A DNA stretch of 37,030 nt from Acidobacteriota bacterium. GTDB lineage: Bacteria > Acidobacteriota > Thermoanaerobaculia > Multivoradales > JAGPDF01. Below the pieces are notes generated by a model. That model saw only the letters and a list, made by a program, of their open reading frames with translations. It made no database searches and was not told the DNA's origin. Below are positions 7,345 to 14,530 of the stretch, piece after piece; within the stretch, counting starts at the first letter, position 1; every line of letters starts with the position of its first letter. The position numbers were made by a program, and so were the translations under genes. Where the stretch lies: the NCBI GenBank assembly GCA_011525905.1, contig WYBK01000143.1, forward strand, positions 1-37,030, written 5' to 3'.

Positions 7345-8718
7345 TCAGGGGCGAGCGAGTCGCCGCTCGAGCGCCTGGAACGCGTCGCCGATCGGGATCT
7401 GGGTCAGGTCGAGCGCGTGCGTGCCGCTCCAGAAGCCATCGGGCAGCGTCTCGAGGTAGTGGAGCGACGTGCCGCTGATCCACCCGACCATCGCCCGGTC
7501 GCCGCTCGGCGAGACCAGCAGCGACGGCGGCTCGGCACCGATCTCGGGCGCGCCGAAGGCCCGGACCGCCCGCAGCCGGAGCAGGTGCGTGAAGTCGCGA
7601 CCCTCCTCCGGCACGAGCGGCGGAATTTCGAGCAGCTCGCCCTCGCCGGCGCAGCCGTTGGCCAGGCCGCTGCCGTCGACCTGGTCGACCAGCTCGATGA
7701 TCGAGCCGCGCGCCTCGTCGGCCACCTGCCCGAGCGTGGCTCCCGGATCGGCGCCGAGCAGCGTCGCCTGCGCGCCGTCGGCGACGTGCGTGGCGACCGC
7801 CGGATGGAAGGTGCCCGCCAGCTCGATGATCGAGCCGCGCGCCTCGGCGGCGAGCGCCGGGACGTCCGCGGGGAAGAGCGTCTGACCGAGCTCGATGATC
7901 GAGCCCCGCGCCTCGTCGGCCAGCTGGCCGAGCTCGGCGGGCAGCACCCGGATCTCGACCGTGGCGACCCGCGAAGTGCGCGGATCGACGAAGCCGGCGA
8001 CGAGCTCGGAGCCGTCGCGCCCCGAGGAGAGCGTCGGCGCCCAAGCCAGGGCCTCGGCGGCCGGAACCGGCGAGGGAGACTCGGCGCCGACCAGCTCTTC
8101 GAGGGCGACGACCGGGTTCCAACCGACGAAGCGCCCCTCGACGAAGACCAGCGGCGAGTAGTAGGGCCGTGGACCCGCGCTCGAGGGCTCCATCCAGACC
8201 AGGTGAACGATCCGGCGGCTGAGCTCCACCGGCGCGCCGGCGATCGTCGTCTGGTAGCGCTCGCCGGTCACCAGGATCCGGATCGCCCGCTTCTCCTCGG
8301 TCGAGCCCGCGGAGAGGTCGATCTCCTCGCCCCACCCTTCCGGGGTCAGGGCGCGCAGGACGAGCTGCGACCGCTCGAAGTTGATGTCGATCCGGCGGTT
8401 CCACACGAGGTGGAGCGTCGACGTCTCCTCCTCGAAGAGCAGTGCCGGCGAGCTCTCGACCTCCTCGCCCTCGGTTCCGGGCACCACCCAGCGCTCGAGC
8501 GGCTCGCCCGGCCGCACCAGATCGAGGGCCAGCACGGCGCGCTCGGCCGGCAGCGCCGGGCTCTCGCCGAACAGGTCGGCGAAGCGGCCGGCGTGGACCT
8601 TGTAGAAGGTGCCGTTGGCGGCGACCGCCGAGGGCGCGGGCGCTAGCGCCGCCTCGGCCGCGGGCAGCGCGGCGAGCAGGGCGACGAGCGCCACGAGGAG
8701 GATGCGCGCCGCTCTCAT
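7345..8718 (-). CDS. Secreted protein with tandem EARGSIIEL repeats, unknown function
   Basis: This 457-residue protein has a clear signal peptide (hydrophobic residues 7-20, likely cleavage after AEA near 23). The mature protein is mostly predicted beta, with blade-like segments such as STLHLVWNRR, RIVHLVWMEP and RAMVGWISG that recall BNR/propeller proteins. In the middle (about residues 265-345) sits a different, helix-like region with three copies of EARGSIIEL, twice preceded by AD and once by AA. The copies are 23 and 43 residues apart, with a degenerate copy (GAQATLLG) filling the larger gap. I recognise no family. It is the last gene of the XRE-TPR operon; its ATG overlaps the TPR stop (ATGA). 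Confidence 0.75.
   Translation of the reverse strand: MRAARILLVALVALLAALPAAEAALAPAPSAVAANGTFYKVHAGRFADLFGESPALPAERAVLALDLVRPGEPLERWVVPGTEGEEVESSPALLFEEETSTLHLVWNRRIDINFERSQLVLRALTPEGWGEEIDLSAGSTEEKRAIRILVTGERYQTTIAGAPVELSRRIVHLVWMEPSSAGPRPYYSPLVFVEGRFVGWNPVVALEELVGAESPSPVPAAEALAWAPTLSSGRDGSELVAGFVDPRTSRVATVEIRVLPAELGQLADEARGSIIELGQTLFPADVPALAAEARGSIIELAGTFHPAVATHVADGAQATLLGADPGATLGQVADEARGSIIELVDQVDGSGLANGCAGEGELLEIPPLVPEEGRDFTHLLRLRAVRAFGAPEIGAEPPSLLVSPSGDRAMVGWISGTSLHYLETLPDGFWSGTHALDLTQIPIGDAFQALERRLARP
7693..7903 (-). repeat. Three near-identical repeats coding for EARGSIIEL
   Basis: The 13-nt core CTCGATGATCGAG (plus strand) occurs at 7693-7705, 7822-7834 and 7891-7903, each followed by nearly the same 12 nt. 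The spacings of 129 and 69 nt are multiples of a 3-nt codon frame. The core is itself an inverted repeat, CTCGAT-G-ATCGAG. The identical codons suggest recent duplication or selection on the DNA. Confidence 0.85.
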
Positions 8719-9617
8719 GCCTTGAGGTTCACCAGCTTGCGCACGTCGAGCTGGACCAGCAGCTCGGGCAAATAGTCGGCGTCGGGGAAGAAGTCGGCCT
8801 GGAGCTGCTGGTACCAGCGCTTGGCGGCGAAACGGTCGCCGAGCGCCGTGGCCGCGGCACCGAGCAGGTAGAGCGCGTTCTTCGCCGCTTCCCCGAGTCC
8901 GCTCTCGCGCGCCAGCTCGAGCGCCCGGCCGGCGTGCCGCGCCGCGGCGCGCGGCTTCTCGGACTCGAGGGCGGCGAAAGCGAGATCGAGCCGCGCCAGC
9001 GCCTCGTGACGGCGCGCTCCCTGCCGGCGCAGCGCGCGCACCGCCGCGACCAGATGGCCGTAGCCCGCGCGGCGACGGCCGAGCAGCGTCTCGCAGTAGC
9101 CGAGGTTGTAGAGGATCACGCTGCGGCGCGAGAAACGGTCGGAGGCGACCAGCTCGAGCGCGCGGGCATAGGTCGTGGCCGCCTCGTCGAAACGGCTCTC
9201 GGCGACCAGGACGTTTCCCAGCTGGTTGAGGCTCGAGCCGAGCCGCTCGCGGTCGAGCCGCTCGGCGCGGTCGCGAGCGAGCTGCGCGTAGAAGCGCGCC
9301 TTGCGCGATTCCTTCCTCAGCTCGTAGAAGCGGGCGAGCGAGTAGGCGGCGAGGAACGCGGTCTCGTCGTCGGCATTGGCGAGGAGCACGTCGCGCAGCT
9401 CCGCGGCGTAGCCCCCTTCGAGCCCGAGCTCGATCGCCACCCGCGCGCGATTGCAGCGCACGCGGGCCGCGAGCACCGCATCCCCCGAGATCGCCGCCCA
9501 CGCGAGCGCGGCCTCGACCAGCGGCAGCGCCTCCTCGAGGCGCCCCGCCTCGACCAGCTCGCTCCAGCGCGCGCGCGCCGCCTCGAGCTCGGACGCACTG
9601 CCGATCCGCGGCGTCAC
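8715..9617 (-). CDS. TPR-repeat cytoplasmic protein
   Basis: This 300-residue all-alpha protein shows successive helical hairpins of TPR type, for example SLNQLGNVLVAESRFDEAAT, VILYNLGYCETLLGRRRAGY and ALYLLGAAATALGDRFAAK. The repeats run almost the full length and there is no signal peptide or membrane segment. GTG 9617 overlaps the stop of the XRE gene (GTGA), and its own stop overlaps the start of the secreted repeat protein. TPR proteins bind partner proteins or peptides, and next to an XRE regulator it may modulate that regulator, as TPR domains do in RRNPP systems. That role is an inference. Confidence 0.83.
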   Translation of the reverse strand: MTPRIGSASELEAARARWSELVEAGRLEEALPLVEAALAWAAISGDAVLAARVRCNRARVAIELGLEGGYAAELRDVLLANADDETAFLAAYSLARFYELRKESRKARFYAQLARDRAERLDRERLGSSLNQLGNVLVAESRFDEAATTYARALELVASDRFSRRSVILYNLGYCETLLGRRRAGYGHLVAAVRALRRQGARRHEALARLDLAFAALESEKPRAAARHAGRALELARESGLGEAAKNALYLLGAAATALGDRFAAKRWYQQLQADFFPDADYLPELLVQLDVRKLVNLKA

Positions 9618-9985
9618 GAGAAGCTCCGGCCGGCGCGGCGGCGGCGATCCGTGGGAACCTGGTCGAAGATCCAGCTCTCGACCTCCTGCTGCGCGCCGCT
9701 GTCGAGCGCATGGAAGCCGCGCACGAGTCGCATGTCGCGCGGCGTGATGGTCTCTTTCGAGATCTCGTCGAAGAACTCGCCGATGCCGACGCGGAACTCG
9801 GCGAGGATCTTGAAGAGCGTGTCGAGGCTCACCCGGTACTCGCCCTTCTCCATGCGCGACAGATCGGACTGCTGGATGCCCAGACGCACGGCGAGCTCGG
9901 TCTGCGTCAGCCGGCGCTCCTTGCGCAGCTGACGGATCTTGCGGCCCACGAGTTGGACCTGCCGGAACTCGGACGTCGTCGCCAT
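9614..9985 (-). CDS. XRE-family HTH transcriptional regulator
   Basis: This 123-residue protein has a Cro/C1-type helix-turn-helix at about residues 10-65: VGRKIRQLRKERRLTQTELA, then LGIQQSDLSRMEKGEYRVSL, then DTLFKILAEF. A short C-terminal region follows, with SKETITPRDMRLVRGFHALD. ATG 9985 is chosen because it follows a good promoter with a leader of about 29 nt. The open frame upstream would run through that promoter. An 11-bp inverted repeat overlaps the likely ribosome-binding region, which suggests autoregulation. It is the first gene of a three-gene operon coupled by 4-nt overlaps and divergent from the permease gene. Confidence 0.9.
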   Translation of the reverse strand: MATTSEFRQVQLVGRKIRQLRKERRLTQTELAVRLGIQQSDLSRMEKGEYRVSLDTLFKILAEFRVGIGEFFDEISKETITPRDMRLVRGFHALDSGAQQEVESWIFDQVPTDRRRRAGRSFS

Positions 9986-9992
9986 GGCGTCG

Positions 9993-10003
9993 CTCTTAAA
10001 GAG
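9993..10003. promoter_or_regulatory. 11-bp inverted repeat, candidate operator of the XRE gene
   Basis: CTCTT-A-AAGAG lies between the predicted transcription start (near 10014) and ATG 9985 and includes the only purine-rich ribosome-binding candidate (AAGAG on the minus strand). A repressor bound here would block both transcription and translation of the operon. Confidence 0.4.
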
Positions 10004-10020
10004 GCGCTCCCTCGGATCGC

Positions 10021-10050
10021 ATAGTAGGAGCGGGGGCGAATCCATGTCAA
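10021..10050 (-). promoter_or_regulatory. Sigma-70-type promoter of the XRE-TPR-repeat operon
   Basis: On the minus strand a perfect TTGACA (10050-10045) and TACTAT (10026-10021) are separated by 18 nt. This is one of the two best promoter matches in the window. It lies between the divergent XRE and permease genes. Confidence 0.75.
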
Positions 10051-10091
10051 GATGCCATCCGGGCCCGCCGGCCACCCCGCCCCGCGAGAAG

Positions 10092-10862
10092 ATGATCCGC
10101 TTCCGATTCCTGCTGCGCGAGCTGGTCGCGCGCGACCTCAAGAGCCGCTATGCCGGCTCGCTGTTCGGCTTCTTCTGGGCCTTCCTCCACCCCCTCTGGC
10201 AGCTCGCCCTGTTCACGGTGGTCTTCTCCTACATCCTGCGCATCCCCCTGGTCGGCGAGCGAACCTCGAGCTTCCCGCTCTTCCTATTCGCCGGCCTGCT
10301 CCCCTGGCTCGGCGTCCAGGAGGGCCTCGCGCGCGCCACGACGGCGATCGCCGAGGGGGCGAACCTGGTCAAGAAGCTGCGCTTCCCGAGCGAGATCCTG
10401 GTGCTCGGCGTCGTGCTCGGCGCCTTCGCCCATCAACTCGTGGCGCTCGGCCTGTTCGGCGCCCTGCAGGCGGCGCGCGGCGAGCTCGAGCCCCGCCACC
10501 TCCCCTGGCTCGCGGCCGGCGCCCTGGTCCAGCTCGCCCTCACCTTCGGCCTCGGCCTGGCCACCGGGGCACTCCAGGTCTACTTCCGCGACGTCGCCCA
10601 GCTCGTCGGCATCCTGCTGCCCGCCTGGTTCTATCTCACGCCGATCGTCTACGCGCCGGCCTGGGTCCCGGCCGCCTTCGCCCGCTGGGTCGAATACAAT
10701 CCGCTGGCCACGATCGTGCAGCTCTACCGCTGCGCGCTCCTCGGCGGCGACCCCCCCGGCGCCGCCGCCACCGCGATCGCTGCGGCGGTGGCCGGCGTCG
10801 CGCTCCTGATGGGCACGGCGCTCTTCCGCCGTCTGAGCCCGGGCTTCCCGGACGAGCTCTGA
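10092..10862 (+). CDS. wzm: ABC-2 polysaccharide export permease (Wzm-like)
   Basis: This 256-residue integral membrane protein has about six hydrophobic segments. It opens with the amphipathic stretch RELVARDLKSRYAGSLFGFFW, typical of Wzm/KpsM/TagG permeases, and ends with LTPIVYAP and EYNPLATIVQLYR, two conserved landmarks of that family. It should form the channel that flips a completed lipid-linked polysaccharide to the periplasm. ATG 10092 is preferred because ATG 10044 lies inside the opposing XRE promoter and adds a Pro-rich tail lacking family features. The matching ATPase is not adjacent as usual but lies 3.7 kb downstream (14531), after two secreted-protein genes. Confidence 0.9.
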   Translation: MIRFRFLLRELVARDLKSRYAGSLFGFFWAFLHPLWQLALFTVVFSYILRIPLVGERTSSFPLFLFAGLLPWLGVQEGLARATTAIAEGANLVKKLRFPSEILVLGVVLGAFAHQLVALGLFGALQAARGELEPRHLPWLAAGALVQLALTFGLGLATGALQVYFRDVAQLVGILLPAWFYLTPIVYAPAWVPAAFARWVEYNPLATIVQLYRCALLGGDPPGAAATAIAAAVAGVALLMGTALFRRLSPGFPDEL

Positions 10863-10944
10863 GCGGCTTCCGGAGGCGGCGGTACCGCTCTTGCTTCCGC
10901 GCCGGAGACGCCGCCACTTTGGCCCGCTTCAAGAAAGGAAGACC

Positions 10945-12702
10945 ATGCCTCGAAACGTCCACCGCCTCGCCTCTGCCGCCTCCGGGCGACTCACCCTGCT
11001 CGTCGCGCTGGCGGCGGCCGCCCTCGCGCTGCCGGCGCTCGGCCAGGAGCCGACTCCGCCAGCGGCGCAGCCGCAAGATCCAGTCACGGCGCAGCCGCAA
11101 GATCCAGTCACGGCGCAGCCGCCGGCGACCGCCGAGGCCGCCTCGGTCCCGGCCGAGCCGGGCGCCGAGCAGCCCCTGCGCCCCTGGCAGCGGCAGGAAG
11201 GCCCGCCCGACGGCAAGTGGCTCACCGACGCCCAGGGACGCCAGTACTACGTGCGCAAGTTCGCGCGCCCGGCCGAGGGCGCCTATCTGCGCCTCGAGGG
11301 CAACCGCGTGCGCCTGCCCGGCGGCGTCGCCTTCGAGCTGGTCGACGAGGACGCCGAGTTCTTCTACGCGAAGATCTATCGTGTCGACAACATCGAGACG
11401 CGGCTCTCGCGCAAGAAGGCCGAGCCGACGCCCGAGCAGCTCGCGGCCAAGGAGGCCGAGTACCGCTTCGAGGCCCGCGAGAGCGACCGCGTCCGCTTCG
11501 TGCCCTTCGGCGAGGGCCTGCCGAACCAGGGTCAGTGGCGCAACGGCTTCGAGCTCGCCGACGTCAACGGCGACCGCAAGACCGACATCGCGCACGGCGG
11601 CACCCGCCGCACCATGGCTCCGGTGCCCAACCTCTTCATCGGCGACGGCAAGGGCGCCTTCCGCTACTGGCAGGAGGCGACTTACCCGCGGCAGCCCTAC
11701 GACTACGGCGATGTCGCGGTCGGCGACTTCAACGGCGACGGCAAGGCGGATCTCGCGCTCGCGATCCACCTGCGCGGCCTGCTCGCCCTGTTCGGCGACG
11801 GCAAGGGCGCCTTCCGGCTGGCCGGCGAGGGGCTCTCCTTCGAGGCGGGGCAGCTCCAGCCGGGCAACGTCACGCAGTTCTCCTCGCGCGCCATCGTCGC
11901 GCTCGACTGGGACCGCGACGGCGACCAGGAGATCCTCGCTCTCGCCGAGGGGCCGATGGGCTCGTTCGCCGCGCAGAAAGGGCTGACCAACCGGATGCAG
12001 CAGTCCTACGGCGTCGCGCTCTACGACTTCGACACGGAGACCGGCAAGTGGGTCGTGCTCGGCGGCGGCAAGACGCACCCGGAGCTGTTCGGCGACTCGC
12101 TGGTGGCGGCCGACTTCGACGGCGACGGCCGGATCGACTTCGCCGCCGGCTCGAACAGCCGGAGCAACAAGGCGCTGGTCCACCTGCATCACGAGGACGG
12201 CAGCTGGGGCTACCTCTGGGTCGAGCCGGTGCGCGATCGCGCCTTCGCGCGCGCGGTCGGCGCCGGCGACTTCGACGGCGACGGCAAGGCCGACCTGGCG
12301 GTCGGCTATCAGAGCGTGGAGCTCGGCGTCTGGCGCTCCGGGATCGACGTGATGCTCTCCCGCCCGGAAGCGGCGTGGGAGCGCCGGACGGTCTACGTCG
12401 AGGCGGGCCGGGAGGGCTTTTACTCCCTGGCGACCGGCGATCTCGACGGCGACGGCCATGCCGACCTGACCGCGGGCACCGGCGACGGCCGGGTCTTCGC
12501 CTTCCTCGGCGACGGCAAGGGGGGCTTCAGCCGCGAGGCGACCGACGACCTCGCCGCCGAAGCGGGCTGCCGGGTCTACGACCTCGGCATCACCGATCTC
12601 GACGGCGATCGGCGCGGCGATCTGGTCGCGGCCTTCGCCGGCGAGCAGTGCCCCGACGGCGGCCGCCTGAGCGCCTGGGCGAGCCGGGCGCCGCGCCGCT
12701 GA
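10945..12702 (+). CDS. Secreted FG-GAP/VCBS beta-propeller protein
   Basis: This 585-residue protein has a signal peptide (hydrophobic residues about 10-32, cleavage near ALGQ). A Pro/Ala/Gln-rich linker follows, then a domain of about 100 residues and seven FG-GAP-type calcium loops: DVNGDRKTD, DFNGDGKAD, DWDRDGDQE, DFDGDGRID, DFDGDGKAD, DLDGDGHAD and DLDGDRRGD. Seven repeats fit one integrin-like seven-bladed propeller. AAGGAAG before ATG 10945 is the ribosome-binding site. It starts 82 nt after the permease gene, so it may be co-transcribed. A surface or periplasmic binding role, perhaps for the exported glycan, is inferred only from position. Confidence 0.85.
   Translation: MPRNVHRLASAASGRLTLLVALAAAALALPALGQEPTPPAAQPQDPVTAQPQDPVTAQPPATAEAASVPAEPGAEQPLRPWQRQEGPPDGKWLTDAQGRQYYVRKFARPAEGAYLRLEGNRVRLPGGVAFELVDEDAEFFYAKIYRVDNIETRLSRKKAEPTPEQLAAKEAEYRFEARESDRVRFVPFGEGLPNQGQWRNGFELADVNGDRKTDIAHGGTRRTMAPVPNLFIGDGKGAFRYWQEATYPRQPYDYGDVAVGDFNGDGKADLALAIHLRGLLALFGDGKGAFRLAGEGLSFEAGQLQPGNVTQFSSRAIVALDWDRDGDQEILALAEGPMGSFAAQKGLTNRMQQSYGVALYDFDTETGKWVVLGGGKTHPELFGDSLVAADFDGDGRIDFAAGSNSRSNKALVHLHHEDGSWGYLWVEPVRDRAFARAVGAGDFDGDGKADLAVGYQSVELGVWRSGIDVMLSRPEAAWERRTVYVEAGREGFYSLATGDLDGDGHADLTAGTGDGRVFAFLGDGKGGFSREATDDLAAEAGCRVYDLGITDLDGDRRGDLVAAFAGEQCPDGGRLSAWASRAPRR
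11065..11121 (+). repeat. 24-bp tandem repeat in the linker of the FG-GAP protein
   Basis: Two exact 24-nt units (11065-11088 and 11089-11112) and nine bases of a third encode AQPQDPVT twice. They lie in a disordered linker just after the signal peptide. In-frame unit gain or loss would change linker length only. Confidence 0.85.
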
Positions 12703-12801
12703 GCCCGGGGGCCGCGAGCCCGGGTTCGGGGCCGGTGAAGCGGCCGTGCGCTCCGGCGAGCCGCCCCGGGGTCACCGGACCCCCTTGCGCCGCCCGGTTT
12801 G

Positions 12802-12810
12802 TGGTACCAT
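12802..12810 (+). promoter_or_regulatory. Extended -10 promoter candidate for the 12-cysteine secreted protein
   Basis: TGGTACCAT matches the TGn-TAnnnT extended -10 pattern and has no clear -35 at the right distance. It would start transcription near 12817 and give a leader of about 120 nt. Confidence 0.4.
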
Positions 12811-12839
12811 TCCGCCGACTGGACAACCTTTGAATGGGA

Positions 12840-12851
12840 GGTGATGTCACC
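12840..12851. promoter_or_regulatory. Inverted repeat GGTGA-TG-TCACC, candidate operator or leader hairpin
   Basis: Five-base arms flank two central bases, just downstream of the predicted transcription start and about 90 nt before the gene. It could be a protein-binding site or part of leader structure. Confidence 0.35.
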
Positions 12852-12867
12852 GGATTCGGCGAGGGTG

Positions 12868-12882
12868 GATCTGATCTGATCT
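12868..12882 (+). repeat. GATCT x3 pentanucleotide tandem repeat in the leader
   Basis: Three contiguous GATCT units lie about 55 nt before the start codon of the secreted protein. Being outside the coding frame, a change in unit number would alter leader length. Confidence 0.8.
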
Positions 12883-12893
12883 GGTAACGAACG

Positions 12894-12914
12894 TTCCTTT
12901 CACGAGGAAAGGGA
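12894..12914 (+). other. Leader hairpin before the ribosome-binding site
   Basis: CCTTTC (12896-12901) pairs with GAAAGG (12907-12912) around a 5-nt loop, and flanking bases extend the stem with a U-G and a U-A pair. It ends eight bases before the AAAGGGAGA Shine-Dalgarno sequence at 12922-12930. An mRNA-stabilising or translation-tuning role is plausible. Confidence 0.4.
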
Positions 12915-12937
12915 TACACCCAAAGGGAGATTGTCTA

Positions 12938-14446
12938 ATGAAGAAGATTGTCAGCTGCCTCGCGGTGGCAGGCCTTCTGATGCTGGGGAGTTCGGCGATC
13001 GCCGACTTCTGCACCATCGAGGCGACGCCCGCCGCGACGCTCCTCCTGCCGTATTTCGAGGTCGATATCAACGACCCGAACGGCATCGATACGTTCTTCT
13101 CGATCAACAACGCGTCGGCGGCCGCGGCCCTGACGCACGTGATCATCTGGACCGACCTGTCGGTCGAGGCGTTGGACTTCAACGTCTACCTGACCGGCTA
13201 CGACGTCCAGACGATCGGCATGGGCCTGATCATCCGTGATGGCATCCTGCCGGTCACCGGCGACGCCACCTCGATCAGCCCGGTCGGCCCGTACTCGGAC
13301 GTTCCTCCGGGCGGCATCGACAACGCGATCGACGGTTACTCGGCCTGCATCGGCGTCTTCCCGTACTCGGTGCCGGCGCTCGACGAGGACTACCTCAACC
13401 ACCTGCAGTCGATCCTCACCGGCGGCCCGTCGGCGATCTACAACGGCCGTTGCGGCGGTCTCGACTACGGGGACGGCATCGCCCGCGGCTACGTCACGGT
13501 CGATCTCGTCAACAACTGCACGCTGCTGCGCCCCTGCGAGGAGGGTTACTTCTACACCGGCGCCGGGCCGTACACCGGCGTTGGCGAGTACGACAACATC
13601 CTCTGGGGCGACTGGTACATGATCGACTACGCCAACAACTTCGCCCAGGGCGACACGTTGGTGCACGTCGAGGCCGTCAACCCGCTCGATCAGGTCGGCC
13701 AGGACTACCTCAACGGCACCTTCTACGGCCGTTGCGGCCTGGACAGCGAGTTCTGGCCCTTCCCGCCGTCGCCCTGGTTCGACCTGCGCGAGACCCTGCC
13801 GACCACCTTCGCCACCCGCTTCTACCAGAACGCGGCGTTCGACGGCGGCACGGACCTGCTGGTCTGGCGTGACTCGGTCATCCAGATGTTCCTGCCGGAC
13901 CTCATCGCGTACTTCTACGGCTCGCGCTACGGCGACCTCGACGCGGCGGGCTTCAACTGCAACATCGGACCGCTCTGGTTCCCGCTCTCGCAGCGGCAGA
14001 CCGTGACGTTCGACGAGCAGGAGAACCCGGAAGCGCTCTGCACGATCTCCCCCTGCCCGGAGGAGGACATCCTCTTCCCGGCCGAGGCGCAGCGCGTTTC
14101 GATTCCGAACCTCGACGTGGTGCCGGAGTCCGGCTGGCTCTACCTCAACCTCAACCAGGGGCCGTTCTCCTGCGAGGGTGAGGACTGCTCGATCCTCTCG
14201 CAGGCCTGGGTGACCTCGGTCCACAGCGCCGAGGGTCGCTTCAGCGCCGGTCTGCCGGCGATCCAGCTCGACAACTTCTGCGACAACCGCAGCATCGTTC
14301 TCGGGCCTTCGCCGGACTACCCGCTGGGTGACGTGGTTTACAACTACTTCACCAGCTACTACTACGGTGGCGGCGGTGCCAAGGCTCCGACCTCTGGCGA
14401 CTTCCCGTACGCTCACAAGAAGATGAGCAAGTTCATCGGCGACTGA
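12938..14446 (+). CDS. Orphan secreted 12-cysteine protein, unknown function
   Basis: This 502-residue protein has a classical signal peptide (MKK, hydrophobic core, likely cleavage AIA-DFC near residue 22). I count twelve cysteines in the mature part, an even number that suits six extracellular disulfides. It is rich in Asp, Asn, Tyr, Gly and Phe, poor in Lys and Arg, and ends in a Tyr/Gly-rich stretch and a short Lys-containing tail. There is no recognisable catalytic motif or named domain. The AAAGGGAGA ribosome-binding site is the strongest in the window. With its own promoter, structured leader and UUCG terminator, it is probably highly expressed alone. It splits the exporter genes, and its base use is less GC-extreme than its neighbours. 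Confidence 0.85.
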   Translation: MKKIVSCLAVAGLLMLGSSAIADFCTIEATPAATLLLPYFEVDINDPNGIDTFFSINNASAAAALTHVIIWTDLSVEALDFNVYLTGYDVQTIGMGLIIRDGILPVTGDATSISPVGPYSDVPPGGIDNAIDGYSACIGVFPYSVPALDEDYLNHLQSILTGGPSAIYNGRCGGLDYGDGIARGYVTVDLVNNCTLLRPCEEGYFYTGAGPYTGVGEYDNILWGDWYMIDYANNFAQGDTLVHVEAVNPLDQVGQDYLNGTFYGRCGLDSEFWPFPPSPWFDLRETLPTTFATRFYQNAAFDGGTDLLVWRDSVIQMFLPDLIAYFYGSRYGDLDAAGFNCNIGPLWFPLSQRQTVTFDEQENPEALCTISPCPEEDILFPAEAQRVSIPNLDVVPESGWLYLNLNQGPFSCEGEDCSILSQAWVTSVHSAEGRFSAGLPAIQLDNFCDNRSIVLGPSPDYPLGDVVYNYFTSYYYGGGGAKAPTSGDFPYAHKKMSKFIGD

Positions 14447-14469
14447 GCCGGCGAGCTTGACCGCCTCAC

Positions 14470-14505
14470 GGGGCGCGGGCCTTCGGGTCCGCGCCCCTTT
14501 TCTTT
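14470..14505 (+). terminator. Rho-independent terminator with UUCG tetraloop
   Basis: A 12-bp stem (14470-14481 with 14486-14497, one G-U pair) is closed by a C(UUCG)G tetraloop and followed by TTTTCTTT. It lies 23 nt after the stop of the secreted-protein gene and is the only canonical terminator I see in the window. Confidence 0.93.
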
Positions 14506-14517
14506 GCGGCGAGCGGG

Positions 14518-14523
14518 TAGGAT
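14518..14523 (+). promoter_or_regulatory. -10-like TAGGAT box seven bases before the ATPase start
   Basis: TAGGAT ends 7 nt before ATG 14531 and lies just after the terminator, so transcription must restart here or come through the terminator. A start site at or next to the ATG would make the mRNA leaderless. The same bases overlap a possible GGA ribosome-binding site, which is an alternative reading. Confidence 0.4.
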
Positions 14524-14530
14524 TCCGTCC

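Noticed and set aside
10044-10091. A longer N-terminus for the Wzm-like permease from ATG 10044
   Set aside because: That ATG lies within the TTGACA box of the divergent XRE promoter, and the added residues do not resemble the family. ATG 10092 gives a normal permease.
11560-12640. Dockerin or EF-hand reading of the DxDGDG loops
   Set aside because: The loops are spaced about 50-75 residues apart between beta segments and are followed by AD/ID, which fits FG-GAP propeller blades rather than paired EF-hands.
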